Counted from the stretch's first letter, positions 17,461 to 27,648 are shown. The stretch is DNA of 64,000 bases from Diplonema papillatum (GCA_030068145.1 JAPJBO010000042.1:434001-498000), one strand, 5' to 3'. The notes: generated by a model not told the origin, from the sequence alone. Made by a program: numbers and translations.

Positions 17461-18733
17461 AAGCGCAGAAGGAACAGGCGGTGGTGTCAGCGAAGAACAA
17501 AATCTTCTCCCCCTCTCCGTCGAACTGAGCACAAGGCAGTCCCTCGAGTATTTTTCTGCTCGGTGAATTGATCCTGTCCACGGATCTTGTTCAGAACCAT
17601 TCATCCATCCATCAGCCGGTTGATGGATGGATGCCCGTTTATCCGGCCATCCGGTCAAAGTGGCTGATCCGTAACCAGAGGGTCGGTCGTCCTTAAAAGA
17701 TTGAGAAGTCCGGAATCCTCAGAAGAAACCCTGGTTTGGTAAAAGGACTAGTTACCTGCCCTCCTCGTGTTGATCGACTCGGAGGCCCCGCTTAGAAGCC
17801 GAAGGTTTTCCAGCGTCCGCCCGAAAATCAACCAAAACGCGTGTACGTGCACACCCGAAACCAGCAGGTGCCGACACTACTTTTTTGGTGCGTTTATTAG
17901 CGAGCAAACCCGCATCCAAATATCGCGCCCAACACTTTCTCGCTGGAGGCATTCTGCCCGCTCATCAGGGCGGGACTTCATCATCACGCTGGGATCGTGT
18001 TTGCAGGGTTTTCCCTCAGAAGAGGGCCGGCTTCCCCGCACGGGAAATGACGTCGCGTTAGCCGTTCTCAGCTTGTTTCTTCCGCAGAGGGCTGCCATGC
18101 AGGGAGGTATCGTGAATGCAGCGTTTCCCTTCCGTTTTTCTCGACGACAACTAGTGTCAGACTAGCCTACCCGAAGGCAGTTGATTTCTTTAGGCAAGTT
18201 TTCTCTACCGGCGGAAGTTGTTGGGGTTAGCGTTTCTTTTTTGTTTTTTAAGGAAAAGAAGGCGCCGCGGTGCCATGTCAACGCCTGCGCAGAACACGGC
18301 ATCAATTGTCATTTTCCGCTGACAGCCCATAATCCGCTGTACGCCACTCAGATGCCACCTTTGCGAAAAGGTACACCTCATCCGAATGCTGTCACGGCTT
18401 GACAATTTCTCTCGGTGCCGTCGATCCCGACTCGTCCCGCTGAATTTAACGTACATTAAATGCTGCATTCGCCCAAACTAGCTTCGGTGGTTACGATCCT
18501 TAGCTGGCCTGCTAAATCTGTGGGACAGAGCCGACGGCGAAGACGGGACGGGCTCTGTGACGGGGGCGGCAGGTGCGCAACCGTGGCCGTTAGTCTAAGA
18601 CACGGAGTTCAGTTGGCGGCGCGCAAGCTTGCGTTTGCTGGCCGATCGTGCCATTCACCTCACGTGTCCATTGGACTGTCCCAATGGCTCTTATCCCAAT
18701 GGACCTTGGCGCGGCGCGCGACGGGGGGCTGAG
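17461..18733. other. Spacer with small inverted and dispersed repeats
   Basis: A CATCCATCCATCA / TGATGGATGGATG inverted pair lies at about 17600-17635. About 17990-18120 belongs to a family also seen at 24670-24870 (GGGAAATKACGTCGCGTT region). No coding gene is supported. Confidence 0.5.
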
Positions 18734-18909
18734 GGGGGGAAGCACAGAACGGGAGCTAGACTCGCCCACTGCCTCTTCCTCTCGCCGCCCGGGACGCGGA
18801 AGCGCCGCCGGAACTTAGTCTGCGGTCGGCCTCAGAGCACTTCCGCTATCGCCGCGTCCACTACGCGCTGGTCGACGTACCTCCTTGTCGGCAGGATACC
18901 CCGGATTGG
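18734..18909. repeat. 176-bp inverted repeat, left arm (YR/DIRS-like element 3)
   Basis: Complementary to 20347-20522 with few mismatches. It includes the last codons and stop of the minus-strand RT/RNase H gene. Inverted terminal repeats are a hallmark of DIRS-type elements. Confidence 0.85.
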
Positions 18910-20496
18910 GACCCCCGCCCAAGCGTGGTGGAGCCTGCTGGGCAGGTCCGCGATGTTGTCCACCCCGGGGACCCTGTCGAACCACACATTGCCCCTGGAC
19001 CTGGCCAGGCGCTCCCAGAACAAGTGGACCGGCGCTCTTAGCTCCTTCGCCCTCGTCCTCCCCTGTATGAGGCTGCCCAGGACGACATCGTTGTCCACCC
19101 ACACCGAGACCGCGAAGTCTTCCTCGTCCCCGAACCACAGCCTGAAGGCCACGGTCACAGCCACGAACTCGAGGTGGTGGATCGTCATGCCGGCACCTTG
19201 CTGGGGAACCGGGTGCGCGAAGTACTCTACCGCTGCCACCTCCCCCTCGCTTATCGTGGCGATAACCGCACCCAGGCCGAAGAGACATGCATCCGTGAGG
19301 AGCACGTACCTGGTCCCCTCGCCAGGACGCACCAGTTGCAGCGGCACGGTCTTCCGAAAGCACCGCTCGTCCTCGGCCAGCGTCCTCATCCACCATCGCA
19401 GAGCTGCCTCGAGGTCGCCGCCGAGCCTGAACCCGGCGAAAGTCGTGGCCGCGTTCGACCTCCTGAAGATGGGTTGCAGCGGGACCCGGCCTACCCTGCC
19501 GAAGAGCGCCGACGTCGCAAAGCCAAGCTTTCCCGCCAGGGAGGCCGCCTCGCCCGGCGACAACGAGTCTCGGGCTAGCACACCCTCCAACATGTGCACG
19601 AGTCCCCTTCTCCTGGCCGCCGAGATCGCCACCTCCACCCCCTCGCTTGTGATGGTGAACACGAGGCCGAGGTGTCGAAAACGCTCCCCCTCGGCCGTCT
19701 TCTCCTCGTTGAAAGACGTGAGGAGAATGTCCTGGAGAAGCTCCAATACGTCCGCCAGGGCCCTGTCGTCGCCGGCCGGGCACGGGGCTGCGAAGTCGTC
19801 GTAGTATTGGCATAACGGCAGCCGCAGGCCCCTGCGCACGACCCTCGCCAGGACTTTCGCAAATGCGTTGTAGTGAACCACGGCTGCGGCCTCCCCGAAC
19901 GACAATCTCCCCATCCTGAACCTGACTCGGCCTGTCGCTGGTTCCTCCGCCACAACGCACCTGCAGAGCCCGTCGTTCCTGGCATGCAGCTGGCGGTACG
20001 CGTCCTTGTGGTCTAACTCCACGAACTTAAATGCGGAGCTCGGGTCGCGTGCCATCGCCCCGACCGCGACCCTTCTGGCGACCCCTGCGAACACGTCCGC
20101 CGAGTCCAGTTTGACGGGCGTTGACATCCGAACTGCCTTGTTAATCAACGACATCCGCCCGTCGTCGCATGCGCGCTCCTTGACGCGGGGAATCTCCTCG
20201 TCGGACTTCACCTGACGGACCACAAACCTCCTCAGGTAAACTGCGTTCGCCGGTGGACTCTGGAGCTCGACCACGAAACCCGCCTCCAGCTCCTTCTGGA
20301 CCGAGCGCCAAATGGCCTCTGTTCGCCGGGGAGTCAGCGCGGATGGCCAATCCGGGGTATCCTGCCGACGAGGAGGTACGTCGACCAGCGCGTAGTGGAC
20401 GCGGCGATAGCGGAAGTGCTCTGAGGCCGACCGCAGGCTAAGTTCCGGCGGCGCTTCCGCGTCCCGGGCGGCGAGAGGAAGAGGCAGTGGGCGAGT
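18832..20496 (-). CDS. Reverse transcriptase-RNase H of retroelement 3
   Basis: The frame is open from an in-frame TAG at 20497-20499 to the stop at 18832; no ATG is evident near the start, so readthrough or splicing is implied. RT motifs: LDHKDAYRQLHARNDG, MGRLSFGEAAAV and CQYYDDFAAP, here with a canonical YxDD catalytic box. RNase H: LLTDACLFGLGAV, HHLEFVAVTVAF, VWVDNDVVLG and DNIADLPSR. The family is DIRS-like by RT/RNase H character. The N-terminal residues are encoded within one arm of a 176-bp inverted repeat and the C-terminal residues in the other. No YR gene is recognised nearby. Confidence 0.75.
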   Translation of the reverse strand, partial: TRPLPLPLAARDAEAPPELSLRSASEHFRYRRVHYALVDVPPRRQDTPDWPSALTPRRTEAIWRSVQKELEAGFVVELQSPPANAVYLRRFVVRQVKSDEEIPRVKERACDDGRMSLINKAVRMSTPVKLDSADVFAGVARRVAVGAMARDPSSAFKFVELDHKDAYRQLHARNDGLCRCVVAEEPATGRVRFRMGRLSFGEAAAVVHYNAFAKVLARVVRRGLRLPLCQYYDDFAAPCPAGDDRALADVLELLQDILLTSFNEEKTAEGERFRHLGLVFTITSEGVEVAISAARRRGLVHMLEGVLARDSLSPGEAASLAGKLGFATSALFGRVGRVPLQPIFRRSNAATTFAGFRLGGDLEAALRWWMRTLAEDERCFRKTVPLQLVRPGEGTRYVLLTDACLFGLGAVIATISEGEVAAVEYFAHPVPQQGAGMTIHHLEFVAVTVAFRLWFGDEEDFAVSVWVDNDVVLGSLIQGRTRAKELRAPVHLFWERLARSRGNVWFDRVPGVDNIADLPSRLHHAWAGVPIRGILPTRRYVDQRVVDAAIAEVL

Positions 20497-20522
20497 CTAG
20501 CTCCCGTTCTGTGCTTCCCCCC
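20347..20522. repeat. 176-bp inverted repeat, right arm (element 3)
   Basis: Complement of 18734-18909. It spans the in-frame TAG and the N-terminal part of the RT frame. Confidence 0.85.
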
Positions 20523-20631
20523 ACCTCGCCAGGACGTCGGGCTGGCGGCGCAGCAGCTCCTCTTCGGTGATCTCGGGCTCCCCTGGCGGCCCCGGGGAGT
20601 AGATGTCCTCGTACCCCACGACCCCGGACAT
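20497..20631 (-). CDS. Short acidic ORF ending in TAG just before the RT frame
   Basis: 44 codons from ATG (20631): acidic sequence EPEITEEELLRRQPDVLARW ending AQNGS and TAG. The RT/RNase H frame continues in the same phase after the TAG. It may be the C-terminal end of a gag-like product whose upstream exon lies elsewhere; the frame is also open further upstream to about 20835 but looks non-coding there. Function unknown. Confidence 0.4.
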   Translation of the reverse strand: MSGVVGYEDIYSPGPPGEPEITEEELLRRQPDVLARWGEAQNGS

Positions 20632-21116
20632 AGGGCAGCCCGTCCTGAGGTGTGCGCCTTTGACGCCATGCCGAAGGAGAAGGACATGCCCCAGATCGAC
20701 GGGGAGATGGAAGCGGCGATCAACTACTGCGCGACGACACCGTCTCCAGAGGCCCAGCGCATGCGCGCAGGGTTCCTGGCTTGCTGGAGAAGGAGATCTT
20801 CGCAACTTCCGCCGCCTGAAGCCGGTCCGTGCCACGTGGACCTCCTGGAGGAGATGCTACAGGATTTGGGTATCCGGGGAGCCGACACCCTGCTGCGCCT
20901 CGGCGATTTCATACCTTCTCCGCACGTCCTGGAACTGAAGCTTCTCGCCCGGGTCGCCCCCCCCCGGGAGCTGACGAACCCGGCGCCATGATGCAGCGCC
21001 CGGCTTGTTGAAGTGAAGAGTGTGAGACGAGCTGGCGTGGGTGTTGATGCGCGGGCAAGGGCCCGCGCTGTAGAAAGTACAAATGGCGGAGAGGAAGGGG
21101 AGGCGCCACCACGAAG
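20632..21116. other. Region between gag-like and RT genes of element 3
   Basis: A plus-strand frame (20650-20991) gives a plausible acidic peptide (EEMLQDLGIRGADTLLRLGD), but I have no family match and it opposes the element. Left unassigned. Confidence 0.35.
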
Positions 21117-22193
21117 TCAGTCGTTGGGTTTGGCCTTCTTTGCGCGCCCCCCTTCGTCGCCTCGTTCGCGGCGCCCGGTTCGGTTCCTCAGTTGTGCCTG
21201 CTCCTGCGGAGAGAGGGCGGGGGCGAGGGGGGCGGACCGGGCAGAGACCTCGCCGCGTTCCCGCCTGCCCGGCCCCCGGTGGCCCGCGCCAGACGTCGCC
21301 CTCGCGCCGGTCCCCCTCCAGAACAGCTCGTTAAGGATCCCGGGGTACGCCTCAACGAGCTTCTTCTCGGCCGCCTGGTGCAGCTCCGCTCCTTCCTCGG
21401 CCTTCGGCTCCTCGGCGAACAGCTTCCGAAGTCTCTCATCGTACTCGGCCGCCATACCCTCGCCGTACATGGCCGCTATGCCCGCCACCACCGCCGGGTA
21501 CCCCAGGACTACCGGCCACGGCCGGCTCCCGAAGCACCCCGCGAGGCTGGCAACGACCACGAAGCGCTGCAGGGTGAGCACCCTCTGAACGGCGTCGAGG
21601 CCGCCGTCGACCTTCCAGTCGGGCATCCTGGGTGTGTAGGGGGGCCTGCTCACGTCGACGTAGGGCAAGGCGAGCTCCGGGTTCGCCTCGACGGCTGCCT
21701 GGTAGGCATTGAGAGTGGCGCGCGGCGGGACTTCTGGGAGACTGGCCAGGCCGAACCGGAGCATCAGCTCCCTCACCGCTAGCTCCTCCCGGGCCTCGCC
21801 CGGCTTCCTCGCCCGCCTCTTGTCCTCCTCCTTGGCTGCCTCCTTCTCCCGGTCGGCATGGCACGCGCCCCACTTCTTGGCCGCCGTCCGGAAGCGGACC
21901 GGGACCGCCGTCGGCATCCCCTCCCTGCCCTCGATCACCACCAGCTCCAGCAGGGAGCTGTGGCCAGACACACGAAACTTCTCGACCACCGTGAGGAACC
22001 CTTCGGGGGCTTCTTCGTACATGCCGGCGGCCCACGCCTCGTACACGACGACGTGGAGGATGTTGAGCCTCTCCGCCAGCTCCCCCTCGCTGACGGCCGC
22101 CCACTTCCTGGCCGCACTCCTTTTGACCCCTTCATACTGGATGTCCACGTCCTCCCGGCGGAACCACGAGCACGGCTCACGCGGCACGCACAA
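21117..22193 (-). CDS. Gag-like or unknown protein upstream of RT in element 3
   Basis: A 358-codon frame with no ATG at its start (the first triplet is TTG); an in-frame ATG lies at MYEEAPEG, roughly residue 61. Visible features: Glu/Lys-rich helix around residues 105-130 (KEAAKEEDKRRARKPGEAREE), a hydrophobic segment VVVASLAGCFGSRPWPVVLG and a basic tail ending RAKKAKPND. It lies upstream of the RT/RNase H gene on the same strand, the position of gag in retroelements, so a structural nucleic-acid-binding role is inferred. It does not resemble the gag of YR element 2. A host gene cannot be excluded. Confidence 0.5.
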   Translation of the reverse strand: MCVPREPCSWFRREDVDIQYEGVKRSAARKWAAVSEGELAERLNILHVVVYEAWAAGMYEEAPEGFLTVVEKFRVSGHSSLLELVVIEGREGMPTAVPVRFRTAAKKWGACHADREKEAAKEEDKRRARKPGEAREELAVRELMLRFGLASLPEVPPRATLNAYQAAVEANPELALPYVDVSRPPYTPRMPDWKVDGGLDAVQRVLTLQRFVVVASLAGCFGSRPWPVVLGYPAVVAGIAAMYGEGMAAEYDERLRKLFAEEPKAEEGAELHQAAEKKLVEAYPGILNELFWRGTGARATSGAGHRGPGRRERGEVSARSAPLAPALSPQEQAQLRNRTGRRERGDEGGRAKKAKPND

Positions 22194-22530
22194 ACAAAAC
22201 GAAGCGCCTGTCCTGTTTTAGTACGAACAATCTTGCCGGTCGCCCTTCAATGTATTGTGCAGGCGAAAAAGACGTAGACAGCATGTTTTGGTGGTTGATC
22301 AGCATTCGCAACCCTGAAGATGAAACAAAGGTAAATACAAGTGGGAAGAACGATCAACCGGCGCGCACAAACAAAACGAAGCCACCTGTCTTTTCCTGGT
22401 CATTGCTAACAATCTTGCGGGTTGCCCTGCGATGTATTGTGCAGGCGAAAAAGACGTCGGTGGATCAGAATTCGTAACCTGAAGATGACACAGGGTAATT
22501 ACAAGTGGGAAAAATGATCAACCGGAGCGC
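22188..22530. repeat. Tandem pair of about 172 bp, dispersed family
   Basis: Two diverged copies (about 22188-22361 and 22362-22530) sharing CACAAACAAAACGAAG, TGTATTGTGCAGGCG and AAAAAGACGT. A partial copy lies in the Q-rich gene intron at about 33408-33480. Confidence 0.6.
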
Positions 22531-22760
22531 ACGGACAAACTCAGCGCACGGACAAACTCCGCCTCGTGTGCTCGTGGCTGAAAGAACCGAAATCTGCTGC
22601 AGTTGGGACCAGCGCGGTGTTGAGCACGTAAAGGGATGCGTCGAATAGTAACACCCGTGTTTTGGTTCGACCTTTTCTCGAATACTCAAATATATTCCAG
22701 GGAGGCATGATGTGTCGAACAGTAGCAAGTCCGAAGAAGAAGAAGAAGAAAAATAATAAG

Positions 22761-22917
22761 CATTTATTCGGCAAGATAATTTCCGTTTATTTTGCCGAGG
22801 TGTCGGTTTTAGTCCCGAGGGAGGCCCGAGGGGGGGTTGCAAACCCCCCCGAGGGCCTCCCGAGGGACTAAAACCGACACCGAGGCAAAATTGGCGGAAA
22901 TTATTGCCGAATAAATG
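22761..22917. mobile_element. Foldback element, arms of about 75 bp
   Basis: Left arm from CATTTATTCGGC at 22761 and right arm to GCCGAATAAATG at 22917, complementary almost throughout, with a GGTTGC loop flanked by G and C runs near 22835-22850. It is non-coding. A perfect-hairpin MITE or foldback transposon is the likeliest identity. Confidence 0.75.
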
Positions 22918-22934
22918 ATTTTATTGGGAAAACA

Positions 22935-23240
22935 AAATTCCCGAGGATGGAAAGAAAACCATACTGCTTTGCAGTTATGTTGGTGTCTAGCAGAACGTTG
23001 CGTAGCAAATGTGCACGGCAGAACGTTGTGTAAGACGTTGAGCATATTGCTTTGCAGTTACGTTGGTGTTTAGCAGAACGTTGCGTAGCAGAACGTTGTG
23101 TGTCTGAGACATTGCGTAGCAGAACGTTGTGTAGGAGTGGAGTTGTTGTAAGCAACTGGGGGAGTCCCGGCAGGTTGACGTTGTAGTTCACAACATACGA
23201 TGCTGCTTGCATGGGCGCTTGCATGAAGGACTGCACAGGT
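22935..23240. repeat. Short imperfect direct repeats (AGAACGTTG motif)
   Basis: CAGAACGTTG occurs at least five times between 22990 and 23135 within a duplicated segment of about 85 bp. No coding sequence is supported. Confidence 0.55.
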
Positions 23241-23431
23241 GCTGTCGTGCTGGGTAGGACTGTTGGATGAGCGCTGCTGACAAGTGCTGCGGTTTTCTTT
23301 CTGCGAGGTCTTGATATGGATCAGAAAGGATGAATTAGACTCAAAACGAGCTCAAAACACGCGATTTCACTCACCACAGGGAGAAAAAAAAATTTGCGAG
23401 GGGTCTCCCCTACAGATTTCTGCCCACGACC

Positions 23432-23544
23432 TTATTTTGCGCCGCCAGCTATTTTCAGTCGGAAAAATAAACGAATTTATTTCCCTAGGGACAATAAATT
23501 TCATTTATTTGTTTCGACTGAAAATAGCTGGCGGCGCAAAATAA
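23432..23544. mobile_element. Foldback element 2, arms of about 50 bp
   Basis: TTATTTTGCGCCGCCAGCTA on the left is mirrored by TAGCTGGCGGCGCAAAATAA on the right, with inverted AATAAA-rich inner arms and a loop at TCCCTAGGGAC. Same architecture as 22761-22917 but different sequence. Confidence 0.7.
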
Positions 23545-23693
23545 ATTCCGAGATCGGAAAAAATAAATTCGTTTATTTGTCCGGCCTGTGCAAACACAAC
23601 GGAATCCTGTCAAAAAATAAACGAAATTTATCGTCACGCTCCGCAAGCCATTTCCACCAGAGGGAATTTATTTTTCCCAATAAAAAGAAAAAG

Positions 23694-23953
23694 GCCGTTC
23701 CTGGTCCAGGAACGTGACGGTCAACCACAGCTTGCAAAGCTTGAGTCGGAGGCAGCACAGTGCCACAACCCGCCTGTGGCTGACCGTCTCGACGAGCTTG
23801 TGTTCAGCGCGAGCGCCAAGCCCCAAGGTGCGCCAAGCCTTGATGCTTTCGTTTGGGAAATCGGTAGCCACTTGACCCGTAGGCCCGTGGCTCTGCAGTA
23901 CCGCCGAACACGTGAAGCTTGGCTACCGTGTAGCAGGCTTTCCCTGGTACCCA
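23694..23953. repeat. About 260-bp dispersed repeat R1, copy 1
   Basis: Matches 27967-28222 in the same orientation (GCCGTTCCTGGTCCAG to CCCTGGTACCCA) with a few indels. The minus strand ends next to an A/T-rich stretch, as a retroposed SINE might, but I cannot identify polymerase III boxes. Confidence 0.75.
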
Positions 23954-25009
23954 GTAGCAAGTCTGAAAAAATAGTAAAACAATTTGACAGCCGAGGCGCG
24001 TGTTCAAGGACTGTTATTATTCGGCCCCCTCACCCCCTTTTAACCATTCCAAGCACGTTCTTGCAATTCCCCCCTCTCCAACGTTTCTATTTTGTGCGCA
24101 CCAGCGGGACTCACCTGCTTTGGTGCGTTTTCATGTGGTACGCAGCCTACCACTAATACTCAACCGCTTAAGGACCGTTAACAGTACATTGTTAACGGGA
24201 GAAAAATGAAATGCACACCAATCCGCTATTATTTGGCTCTTCCCGTTTACCGCTTTTCTTTTTGTGTACAAGCACCTGCATTGCAGGAAATACTTGACGA
24301 GACTGCCATTTCCGTTGCAAAATCTCAGAGGCATAGTGTGGTACTCATCGACATCCCGGTCTGGACCGTAACAGTAGCGTTTGCCGAGTGGACCTCTTTG
24401 GGCTGGTGAGCCGGAGGAATTGCAGGAACACCGAAAGGTTGGACGGGGGGTTGCAGATCAATCTATGGTGTCACTTCATTAAAGATGAATCTTCGGTGTC
24501 GCTGTTTCTACTCATCGAAAATTGTTCTTTGGGGTCGCGTCTTTCGACACTGAAGATCGACAGGTGTTACCGTGTCTGCTCACGATACGTCACGAAGCGC
24601 ACCATTCCATATGTTTTAGGATTCTTTGGCGCCCCTGCGCACATCCTAAGCACCAAAGGAACAAAGAAGTCGCGTGCGGCGTCCATAGCTTGCTCCCTCC
24701 GCAAGAGGGCTCCCCCTGCAGGGAGGCATTGTGTATGCAGCAATTCCCCTTGGAAGAGGACTGGCTTCCCCACACGGGAAATTACGTCGCGTTCGGCGAC
24801 CGCAGCTTGCTTCCTCCGCAGGCTGCCCTGCAGGGAGGCATCGTGTCCGGAGCGTTTTCCCCTCAGCAGCTTCCCCGCGGACCATTTTGGTCGTATTAGA
24901 CGCTAGTCTTAGAAGATTAATCTTAACCGATTAATGATATATTGTGAAACAGGGCCTCTCGCTCCCTCACACAACCTCTCTGGAAATGTGGCAAACACAC
25001 GAAGATCAT
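23954..25009. other. Spacer
   Basis: 24670-24735 and 24745-24870 contain diverged copies of the family seen at 17990-18120. Otherwise nothing recognised. Confidence 0.5.
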
Positions 25010-26325
25010 TAACAGTTGGTTCGCTTTCTACTTACCCTTTTACACAGCGGCAGCTGAGACTGGAGCTAATTGCAGCACGAGATGCACACCAAGGAGGAGA
25101 ATACTAAGAAGCATCAAAACCCCCGCACTCTATCGCGAACAGGTGCCCGTGGAAGAGGAACTGAACCATGGGGGCTGCCATCGTAGCTATTCCCGAGTAT
25201 ATCAAGGCGGGGGCAACGGCGCTCATCCTCGCCAGCAGTCAAGGACACGCAGACGTCGTCAAAAGGTTGCTTTTGCGGACAAGCAGTAGGGCCCGCGCCG
25301 CCGACGTGAATGCGGCAAACAACAAAGGCAGCACTGCACTCATTTGCGCGAGTCGGTTCAGCAGGGAACACATCGTGAAACAATTGCTGTCGGCGGGGGC
25401 TGGCGTCAACGCCGCATACAACGACGGGACGACTGCTCTCGTCGCGGCTTGCGAAGAAGGCGAGGTGGAAGGAATTGCTGTCGGCGGGGGCCGACGTCAA
25501 CGCCGCAGACAACTACGGCTGGACTGCTCTCATGTCTTGCAGAAGAGGCGAGGTGGCCATCGTGAAGGAATTGCTGTCGGCGGGGGCCGACGTCAACGCC
25601 GCAGACAGCGACGGCTGGACTGCTCTCTTCGTGGCTTGCAAAAGACGCCAGGTGGCCATCGTGAAAGAATTGCTGTCGGCGGGGGCCGAAGTCAACGCCG
25701 CAGACATGTACGGCTGGACTGCTCTCTTCGCGGCTTGCGCAGAAAACCAGGTGGCCATCGTGAAAGAATTGCTGTCGGCAGGGGCCGACGTCAACGCCGT
25801 AGACAACAACGGCTGGACTGCTCTCTTCGCGGCTTGCGGAGTAGGCGAGGTGGCCATCGTGAAAGAATTGCTGTCGTGCGGTGCCGATACAAGGGCTGCG
25901 GACAAGCTCGGCGACACAGCACTTGTTTACGCCAGACGGCACGGCCACGCAGGCGTCGTGAAGCAATTGCTCTCTGTATCGGCTGCACAGGGCAGGAAGC
26001 GGAAGGAGCGGGAGCCTGAGGATCCCGCTGAGACGGCGGCCCCCGCGGAGCCCAGTATCCTTCAGCGGGTCGTGAAGGGGAGGTGGTGAACTCCCTTTCT
26101 CTTAGTTATACTGTGGGAATCGGACGTCAAACCCAGAGCAGGACAACACAGCCAGTAAACCAGGAGGAAGGGGGTTGGGGCTACTCGAGAACCAAACTAC
26201 GGCGGGTGACCTCGGCCTTTTAGGCCGAGAAGTACCCCAACGCTCCTCTGCAAGGTTTCCCTCGCTCCATCTCTCTTTCTGGCTCTTTCTCATTATTGTG
26301 ATTCCCAAACGACCTGACACGAAGC
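25010..26325. repeat. Segmental duplication, copy 2 (ankyrin pseudogene and flanks)
   Basis: Direct partner of 15560-17460. It lacks the 216-bp MITE and has fewer ankyrin units. The 3' flank carries small insertions relative to copy 1. Confidence 0.8.
25168..26089 (+). pseudogene. Ankyrin-repeat gene copy, frameshifted
   Basis: It starts with the same ATG context and MGAAIVAIPEYIKAGATAL as the intact gene. At about 25468, where the intact unit reads GAGGTGGCCATCGTGAA, eight bases (CCATCGTG) are missing, which shifts the frame; the correct ankyrin frame resumes as SAGADVNAADNYGWTAL and runs to the stop at 26089. A 3-base loss nearby shortens one unit. About eight units remain. The shifted frame is open for a long way only because every unit has the same composition. 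Probably non-functional. Confidence 0.8.
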
Positions 26326-26343
26326 GCAAACCCGCAAACCCCA

Positions 26344-26390
26344 GATCCGTGAAATGTAGGCCCGGTCCCCGGGCCTATATTTCACGGATC
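26344..26390. repeat. 47-bp near-perfect palindrome
   Basis: Arms of 22 bp beginning GATCCGTGAAAT, a 3-base loop and a single mismatch. The outer part TTCACGGATCTC begins a repeat of about 52 bp that recurs at 26587-26638 and, diverged, at about 56995-57050. Confidence 0.85.
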
Positions 26391-26639
26391 TCTTCATCGG
26401 AGCTGAAAGCGAGCAAAATTTTGTCGAAAAAGTGCTGTGTCGTGTACCAGAGAAGAAATTGCACCAACCAGGGAAGATTTCCGCCGTTCCCAATGAAAAC
26501 CTACCACCAGGTTTTCCGCGCCCGGTGCTCTGTATCTCGCAAGGTACCACGAACCACGCGAATACTTTTGGGTCTTCGGGTCCATTTTTCACGGATCTCT
26601 TCATCGGAGCTGAAATTGAGCAAAAACTCGTCGAAAAAG
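26377..26639. repeat. Direct 52-bp repeat pair
   Basis: TTCACGGATCTCTTCATCGG and following bases occur at about 26381-26432 and 26587-26638. The intervening sequence is unassigned. Confidence 0.7.
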
Positions 26640-27300
26640 GTCAGGTTTCTGCCACGAGAAATTTCCACCGATGGATTCCGTTAGAAAACATTTCCACCAA
26701 CAATTTCTGTTAGAAAAGTTTTCCGCCAAGCTTCCCGTGAAAGAAATTTCCGCCGCTGGTTTCTGCCATGAGAAAAAAATTCCATTAGTTTTCTGTCGTG
26801 AGAAAGTTTCCACCAACAGTATTCCACAAAGAAATTTCTGCCAGTAGTTTCCACGAGAACATTTCCACCAGGTTTCCACCATGAGAGAAATTTCCGCCAG
26901 TAGCTTTCGCCTCGAGAAAATTTCCACCAGTTTTCTGTCACGAGAGAAATTTCCACCACCAGTTTCCCACGAAACAATTTTCCGCCAGTAGTTTTCACGA
27001 GAACATTTCCATCATCGGTTTCCGTCACGAGAGAAATTTCCGTCAGTAGTTTCCGCCACGAGAAAATTTCCATCAGTTTTCTGTCGTGAGAAAAATTTAA
27101 ACCAACAGTTTACCACGAAAGAAATTTCCGACAGTAGTTTCCACGAGAACATTTCCATCAGGTTTCCGCCACGAGAAAATTTCCATCAGTTTTCTGTCGT
27201 GAGAAAATTTCCACCACCAGTTTCCCTTCCCACGAAAGAAATTTCCGCCGGTAGTTTCCACGAGAAAATTTCCAGCCTACACAGTGACAAAGCAGAAATC
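26640..27300. repeat. Degenerate GAAATTTCC/ACGAGA array, copy 1
   Basis: Many imperfect units of roughly 25-35 bp of the type AGAAATTTCCGCCAGTAG and TTCCACGAGAACATTTCCAC. The reverse complement of this array occurs at 49110-49890. Translated frames are a by-product of the repeat. Confidence 0.75.
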
Positions 27301-27340
27301 TGGAAATTTTGTTTTCCCAGAATTTTTCTGACTTTTTTTT

Positions 27341-27648
27341 GTCGTATATGATCGAAGATCTTAGAAGATTAGTATAATTCCGACGAGAACTAACACTTGT
27401 ACAAAGGTTATTACCCCGTCGCTCCCGAGAAAAACACCGTAATTTTACCCCTCGCTTGCCCACCCACCCTTGCCCATTTTTCTTCAAGTCCAGTGTCCTG
27501 AGGCGTCACGAGAAGTTCGTGGCATACACACGAGAATCTCTGCATGACCTTTCTACGTTTGTTACGCACCATCAATCTGGCATCACGCAGCAGCAAGGAC
27601 GAGAGCAGCGAGTACGGAGCAGCGAGACGGGCGAGGAGGAGAGTATTA
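27341..27648. mobile_element. 308-bp mobile unit, copy A
   Basis: It begins GTCGTATATGATCGAAGATC and ends GAGGAGAGTATTA. The same unit is at 49496-49752. The flanks here (CTGACTTTTTTTT and TTCCCTTTTTT) are joined without it at 48085-48115 on the opposite strand, so this is an insertion into a T-run with no long target duplication. Non-coding. Confidence 0.75.

Noticed and set aside
18629..19804. Plus-strand 391-codon frame
   Set aside because: Lies opposite the conserved RT/RNase H of element 3 and has Ser/Pro/Arg composition typical of antisense GC-rich DNA.
26640..27300. Lys/Phe/Trp-rich peptides from the GAAATTTCC array
   Set aside because: They arise from a degenerate satellite present in inverted orientation elsewhere; there is no stable frame.
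27341..27648. Helitron identity for the 308-bp unit
   Set aside because: Insertion without target duplication fits, but the ends are not TC...CTRR and no terminal hairpin is seen in either orientation.
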